A DNA stretch of 64,000 bases from Haematobia irritans (taxonomy: Eukaryota; Arthropoda; Insecta; Diptera; Muscidae): NCBI RefSeq assembly GCF_050003625.1, contig NC_134399.1:220404975-220468974 (forward strand). Reading direction: 5' to 3'. Positions 59,204 to 64,000 of the stretch are shown one piece after another; positions within the stretch are counted from its first letter, which is position 1; the number at the start of each line of letters is the position of its first letter. The notes beneath the pieces were generated by a model. That model worked only from the letters and a program-made list of their open reading frames with translations, was not told the origin of the DNA and did no database searches. The translations under genes were made by a program, and so were the position numbers.

Positions 59204-62200
59204 CCCAATAAACACAAACGTTTGAAAAATGCTAAATTTCAACAATTTTTCAAACATTTTTTCAAAGGATTAGGGTAATATTCAAGTTGAGAAATTGTTG
59301 AGAAAATCGCGTTCTCAACAAAAAACAGACATTACCCTCAACAGTGAAATTCAACACATTAGCAATAATATCTCAAGTGTTATCCTCAAATTGAAATGCA
59401 TCGCTACTCAATAATTTGTCAAACAATTTTCGATGCGAGTCAAATTCAAAATTAACATCGTTGCAAATACTTTTCAACCTAAATTTGTATGAATGATATC
59501 CCCACTTCAAATTGAAAGTTAAAGCCAAAATTCTATGAATTTTGTATAATCAAAATAAAAAATAAAATATATAATAATACACTACACTACATAATACACT
59601 ACAATACCAATTGATAAATAATAATCTTATTAAACATATCAACAAAAAAGGACAAAAAAAAAAAAAACAAACAACAAAACTTTAAATATCTTAAACATTA
59701 TTAGTAAACACTTTTGCATTGATAATTCGTTTTCCTTCCTTTTGGTTCCTTCCTTTTATTAACATGCGGGCAATTTGAAATTAGGAACGTACTGGACCGC
59801 GTGTTAGAATTGATTTCCAGCAGAAGCGTATGAATTAAACTGACGATGTGATGTCCATTTTCATCCAGAAGTTGTTGATTTCAACAATTTGTTGTTTTTA
59901 ACAATTTTAATTGGTTGCACTTGTAATGTTTCTGGAAACTTTTTCTTGTCGATAAGCCACTCATTTTTCATTGGTCAGCTTCTTATTGTTTGCAAGAATG
60001 TAGCATCCAAAGATTTAAATTTAGTGAATTCTCTAAAGTTTTGATTTAATTTTTCATATTGACGTACCAATTATTATAAACTATTTGAAGCAGTTCCAGT
60101 TAATTGTCCACCATTTTTTCATCGGTCAGTTTTTAATGTTTTCAAGAACGTAGAATCCATAATATTAGTTTTCTGCAAAGAGATATACATTTAGTGACTT
60201 CCTTAAAGTTTTATTTCATTTTTTATTTTCACTTACCTATTTTTATAAACTATTTGGTTATTTGTCTAAAATTTGTTATTTCTTGCAATTGACCACGAAC
60301 TTCGTTGCACAAATAACCCAATAAACACAAACGTTTGAAAAATACTAAAATTCAATAATTTTTCAAACATTTTTTCAAAGGATTAGGGTAATATTCAAGT
60401 TGAGAAATTGTTGAGAAAATCGCGTTCTCAACAAAAAACAGACATTACCCTCAACAGTAAAATTCAACACAATAGCAATAATTTCTCAATTGTAATCCTC
60501 AAATTGAAATGCACCGCTGCTCAATAATTTCTCAAACAGTTTTCAACGTGAGAAAAATAAAAAATTAGCATTGTTGCGAATACTTTCAAACCACAATTTG
60601 TATGAAAGTCAATCCTAGTTCTAACTGAAAGTCAATACTAAATTTCTAGGGATTTTGTAAATTTTATTATTTTTTTCGTTAACAAATATAATAATCTTAA
60701 AAATAACATTAATAATATATAAAAATGATAATCAAAATGTGATTATCTTATTAAACGTATTAATAAATAAAACTATGAATACAACTTTAACGGTCATTTT
60801 CATGTAGCTCCGTTAGGCTTTAACTGCCGGTTAGCAGAAAGTAAATTCCAAATATCTTCTCTCCGGTTAACTTTAACTGAAAATTTTTTGACAGTTAAGA
60901 TCCTAAGTGGCATATGGGATATATGCGCTAGATGTCAGCTATGTCCATAATACGGTTTAAAAGTCCGTTAGTTAACGGAGCACTAACGGAGCTTCATGAA
61001 AATGAGCGTAAATATCTTAAACATTTTTACACGTATAATTCCATTTCCTCCATAATGTTGGTGTCAAATAACTATTAATTAATATGCTGGCAATTTGAAA
61101 TAATTACTATCGAGGAACTTGCTGGCTTTTGTGTTAGAATAGATTCCAGCAAGAGGAAATCACAAAATATCAACCTAATGACGGGATGTAAATTGATGTA
61201 GTGCACATTTTCATCCAGAAGTTCTTGATATAGGAATTGTTGCACTTTGTTTTAATTGGTTGCACTTTGTAAGTTTTCTGAAAACTTTTCTTTGTTGTTT
61301 CCTTCATTGGTTTTTCATCGGCCAACATCTTCCAAGAATATACCATCCAATCATTTTAGTTTTCTGCAAAACAATCGAGTTTTGTGATTTCCATTATGTT
61401 TTCATTTCACTTTTTATTTTGACTTACCAATTTGTATTTCTTCCAACTGACCACGTACTTCGTGATTTCCTCAAGAACGTTGGTGTTACAAAATTGTTGT
61501 TATTAAAATACTGGCAATTTTCAGGAACTTGATGACCAGATAATTGGAATAAATTTCCAGCAATTTCAATTCACAAAATAACAAATTAAACCGATGATGC
61601 GATGTAAATTAAACTATCGATGTGATGCGAATTATCATCCAGTAGTTGTTGATATGGAAAAGCATAAATACCAAGTTTTTTTTGGTTGCACTTTGATTTA
61701 TGGAAACTTTCTCTTCTCGATAAGCCACTACCATTGTTCATCGGCCAGCCTCTTAATGTGTCCAAGAATCAGCATCCAAATATTTTAGTCTTCTGCAAAG
61801 AGATTTGAGTTTAGTGACTTCCTTAAAGTTTTCATTTCGTGTTTTAGTTTTACTTACCAATTATTATAAGCAATTTCAATTGATTATTAAAAAATTTCCA
61901 AAGTAGTATTAAAAACCATGTGGTTTTTTCGTTGCATTTCAGGGTAGTGTTTTGTCAACGTTTTCTCCAATTATCTACAACACATTTTCAAAGTTTTCGT
62001 CAACATTTTGCCAAATTGGTTGTAATTCGCAAACAACTTGAAGATGTATTGAAGATGAGCTTTTTCAAGTCAAGTTGAATTTATGTTGAAAATTATATTT
62101 ACCCTCAAACTGAAGAGGTGTTGCATTTGAAAAACGCTAATCCTGTGTTTATTGGGAAGTATTGAAAACCACATGGTTTTTTCGTTGCATTTTAGTGTAG

Positions 62201-62409
62201 TGTTTTGTCGAAGTTTTCTCATATTATCTTCAACCCCTTTTCAAAGATTTCGTCAACATTTTGGCAAATTTGAAGTAATTCGCAAACAATTTGAAGATAT
62301 ATTGAAGATGAGCTATTTCAAGTCAAATTGAATTTATGTTGAAAATTATATTTACCCTCAAACTGAAAAGTTGTTGCATTTGAAAAACGCTCATCCTGTG
62401 TTTATTGGG
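59204..62409. repeat. CCCAATAAACACA-ended repeat with duplicated ends
   Basis: CCCAATAAACACAAACGTTT occurs at 59204 and 60317 (offset 1113), each followed by about 150 bp of matching sequence. Inverted partner ends (CCTGTGTTTATTGGG) occur at 62156 and 62409 (offset 253). The middle holds about four diverged copies of a block with ATCGG(C/T)CAG, TTAGTGACTTCCTTAAAGTT and ACTTACCAATT. It looks like a TIR element whose ends have been duplicated, or several nested copies. No coding frame. Confidence 0.7.
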
Positions 62410-62680
62410 AATAGCTCCGTTCGCGTACCTATCAATGTGTAGTAATAATCACAAACCTTTACGGAAAGTCTTTCGTTTACTCCAAAGATCGATATATAGT
62501 TCAAATATGGCATGTGGCAAATAGAGAAGTTGCAATTTTTACAATCACTTTAATAATGCAATAAGAAATGTGTCTTAAATTTATTAAACTAAAATTTATT
62601 TTTTTTGTGATGAGTATCTCTGTAACCGTATATGGCCATTTCGGCTTGGTTGTAAAATGAGTTAAATATAGCATTTTCAC

Positions 62681-62880
62681 TTCAAATGAAACCTTTTACA
62701 TTTCAAATGAAACCTTTTTCAAATCAAATGAAACATTTTTGAAATCAAATGAAACCGTTTTCAAATCAAATGAAACCTTTTTCAAATCAAACGAAACCTT
62801 GTTCAAATCAAATGAAACATTTTGCAAATCAAGTGAAACCTTTTTCATTTCAAATGAAACTTTTTTCAAATCAAATTAAT
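62681..62880. repeat. 20-bp minisatellite, about 10 units
   Basis: Units of the type TTTCAAATCAAATGAAACCT repeated about ten times with small changes. Confidence 0.9.
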
Positions 62881-63418
62881 CTCTAAAACCAAATGAGTGC
62901 TTACTGATGGATGAATTTTAATTAACCAACAATAATTATTTTCGGATAAATTTTTATATCACTAAAAGCAAAACTACACTTTTTTGTAAACATTTTGTTG
63001 AAGGATTATGCGTTATTTTCTTATGTGTATACTTAACAATTTCTTTTCAATGTTTTTTAGGAATGTAAACCTTCTTAAATAAAGACTCTTTTTAATTGAA
63101 TATATATACATACATTTTATTCATCGATTGATTAGCACTTAAGTTTATAAGAAATTAAATTCACTACAATTAATTCATAAGAACTTACAAAATATGAATT
63201 ATTGTTATATTAAAATTATAATGTAATATTAGAAAACAGTGTAATAATTTAAAGCATGATTTATAACTAATTAAGTGCAAGGGTTGTCGGCTTGCGGCTT
63301 GTGGAATTTTCAAGACCATGTCCATAACATAACTTGAGCAATCGGTTTGATTTCATTGTTGAATACTTTCCTCGATAACGTTAACAATGTTAAGTTCAAT
63401 TCCTATATTGCTTAGGAT

Positions 63419-63567
63419 TTAACGTGCGTGGAATTTCATTTTGAAGAATGCTTTCTCAATGGGGTTCAGCATGGGAGAATATGGTGGTAGAAACTTTATG
63501 ATACATCCTCTGCAATTTACCATGTTTGCGATATCCTGGCCTTTGTGGATACGTGCATTGTCCATAA
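63419..63567 (-). pseudogene. DDE (Tc1/IS630-like) transposase C-terminal fragment
   Basis: The minus-strand frame reads MDNARIHKGQDIAN, then LPPYSPMLNPIEKAF and ends at TAA (63421-63419). The aspartate of MDNA and the glutamate of NPIE are separated by 34 residues, as in the DD34E branch of the superfamily. Only about 49 codons remain. The fragment stops where the 410-bp duplicated segment begins (63571), and a TAA lies just upstream in frame. It is not the same lineage as the mariner or Tc1 pieces elsewhere in the window. Confidence 0.75.
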
Positions 63568-63570
63568 TTG

Positions 63571-63980
63571 ACGGTTAATGTTATAAAACACACAAATAAT
63601 ATTCTTTCGAATAACAATAAACATTTCATCGAATTTCTTCCATTGTTTAATGACAAAAGTCATTTAATTCGAATTGATGAATTGCCATTAAAGCTACTGG
63701 CTACCTTGTGTCGGACTGAAGAATACCAATTCAAATGCTCTCAATCAAATCAATTACCGGTGAACCATTTTTGGCTTCACTATAATTAAATCTATAGTTG
63801 GAAGCATATGTACAAACTAAAATAATTTATATGTTATTTATGTATATTGAAATATTTTAACATTATTTTTTATTTGCAAATTGGGATTTTCGTATTTGAA
63901 CAGAATAACGCCATCGATAAAAAAGAAAGTTATTAATATTGGTTAATAGCATTAATATGTGACATTTATATTGTTAGCAA
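63571..63980 (+). repeat. 410-bp duplicated segment, copy 2, with open frame
   Basis: Near-identical to 55382-55791, 8189 bp away in the same orientation. The frame to TAA at 63787-63789 is intact and carries one replacement seen (LPVNHF against LPMNHF). The left border abuts the transposase fragment, the right border is GCAA/TAATG. Confidence 0.75.
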
Positions 63981-64000
63981 TAATGAAATAATGAAAGAAT

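Overview
The window is eukaryotic, AT-rich, repeat-packed DNA from a fly. A mariner transposon at 644-1924 looks, from memory, like a close relative of Himar1 of the horn fly. Several other repeats are of kinds I recognise from house fly, stable fly and horn fly. A muscid, plausibly Haematobia or a near relative, is the best guess; the species call is inference. I see no bacterial or viral genes, no CRISPR array and no intact canonical tRNA or rRNA gene.

Only one host gene can be supported: a sphingolipid delta-4 (dihydroceramide) desaturase, the orthologue of Drosophila infertile crescent (ifc, DES1/DEGS). It lies on the minus strand from 56948 to 49665 in three coding exons (3 + 130 + 189 codons including shared codons and stop, 321 aa in total). 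All three histidine boxes and consensus splice sites are present. Its second intron is 6.2 kb, and at least six transposon-derived elements account for much of it.

Layout. 1-2.1 kb: mariner, a palindromic MITE and a SINE piece. 2.7-10.6 kb: a dense nest of MITEs, including one that carries two divergent tRNA-like modules. 11-15.6 kb: another nest with a second copy of that composite. 15.7-18.8 kb: a near-perfect 1572-bp tandem duplication, followed by a large calyptrate-type repeat. 20.5-22.3 kb: MITEs, one split by a short element with 129-bp terminal direct repeats. 23.8-26.6 kb: repeats plus a dead Tc1 transposase. 27.5-40.5 kb: MITEs, minisatellites, local tandem duplications and hAT-type elements with 8-bp target duplications. 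40.8-44.5 kb: nothing recognised. 44.5-49 kb: repeats and SINEs. 49.6-57 kb: the desaturase gene. 57-59.2 kb: its 5' flank, holding a 1271-bp TIR element filled with a 166-bp tandem array. 59.2-64 kb: a terminally duplicated repeat, a 20-bp minisatellite, a DDE transposase fragment, and a second copy of a 410-bp segment that also sits in the desaturase intron.

The most useful signals are the exact target-site duplications. They allow several elements to be bounded to the base and some insertions to be ordered in time. The least explained items are the TIR element with an internal satellite, the duplicated 410-bp segment that keeps an open frame in both copies, and the paired divergent tRNA-like modules.
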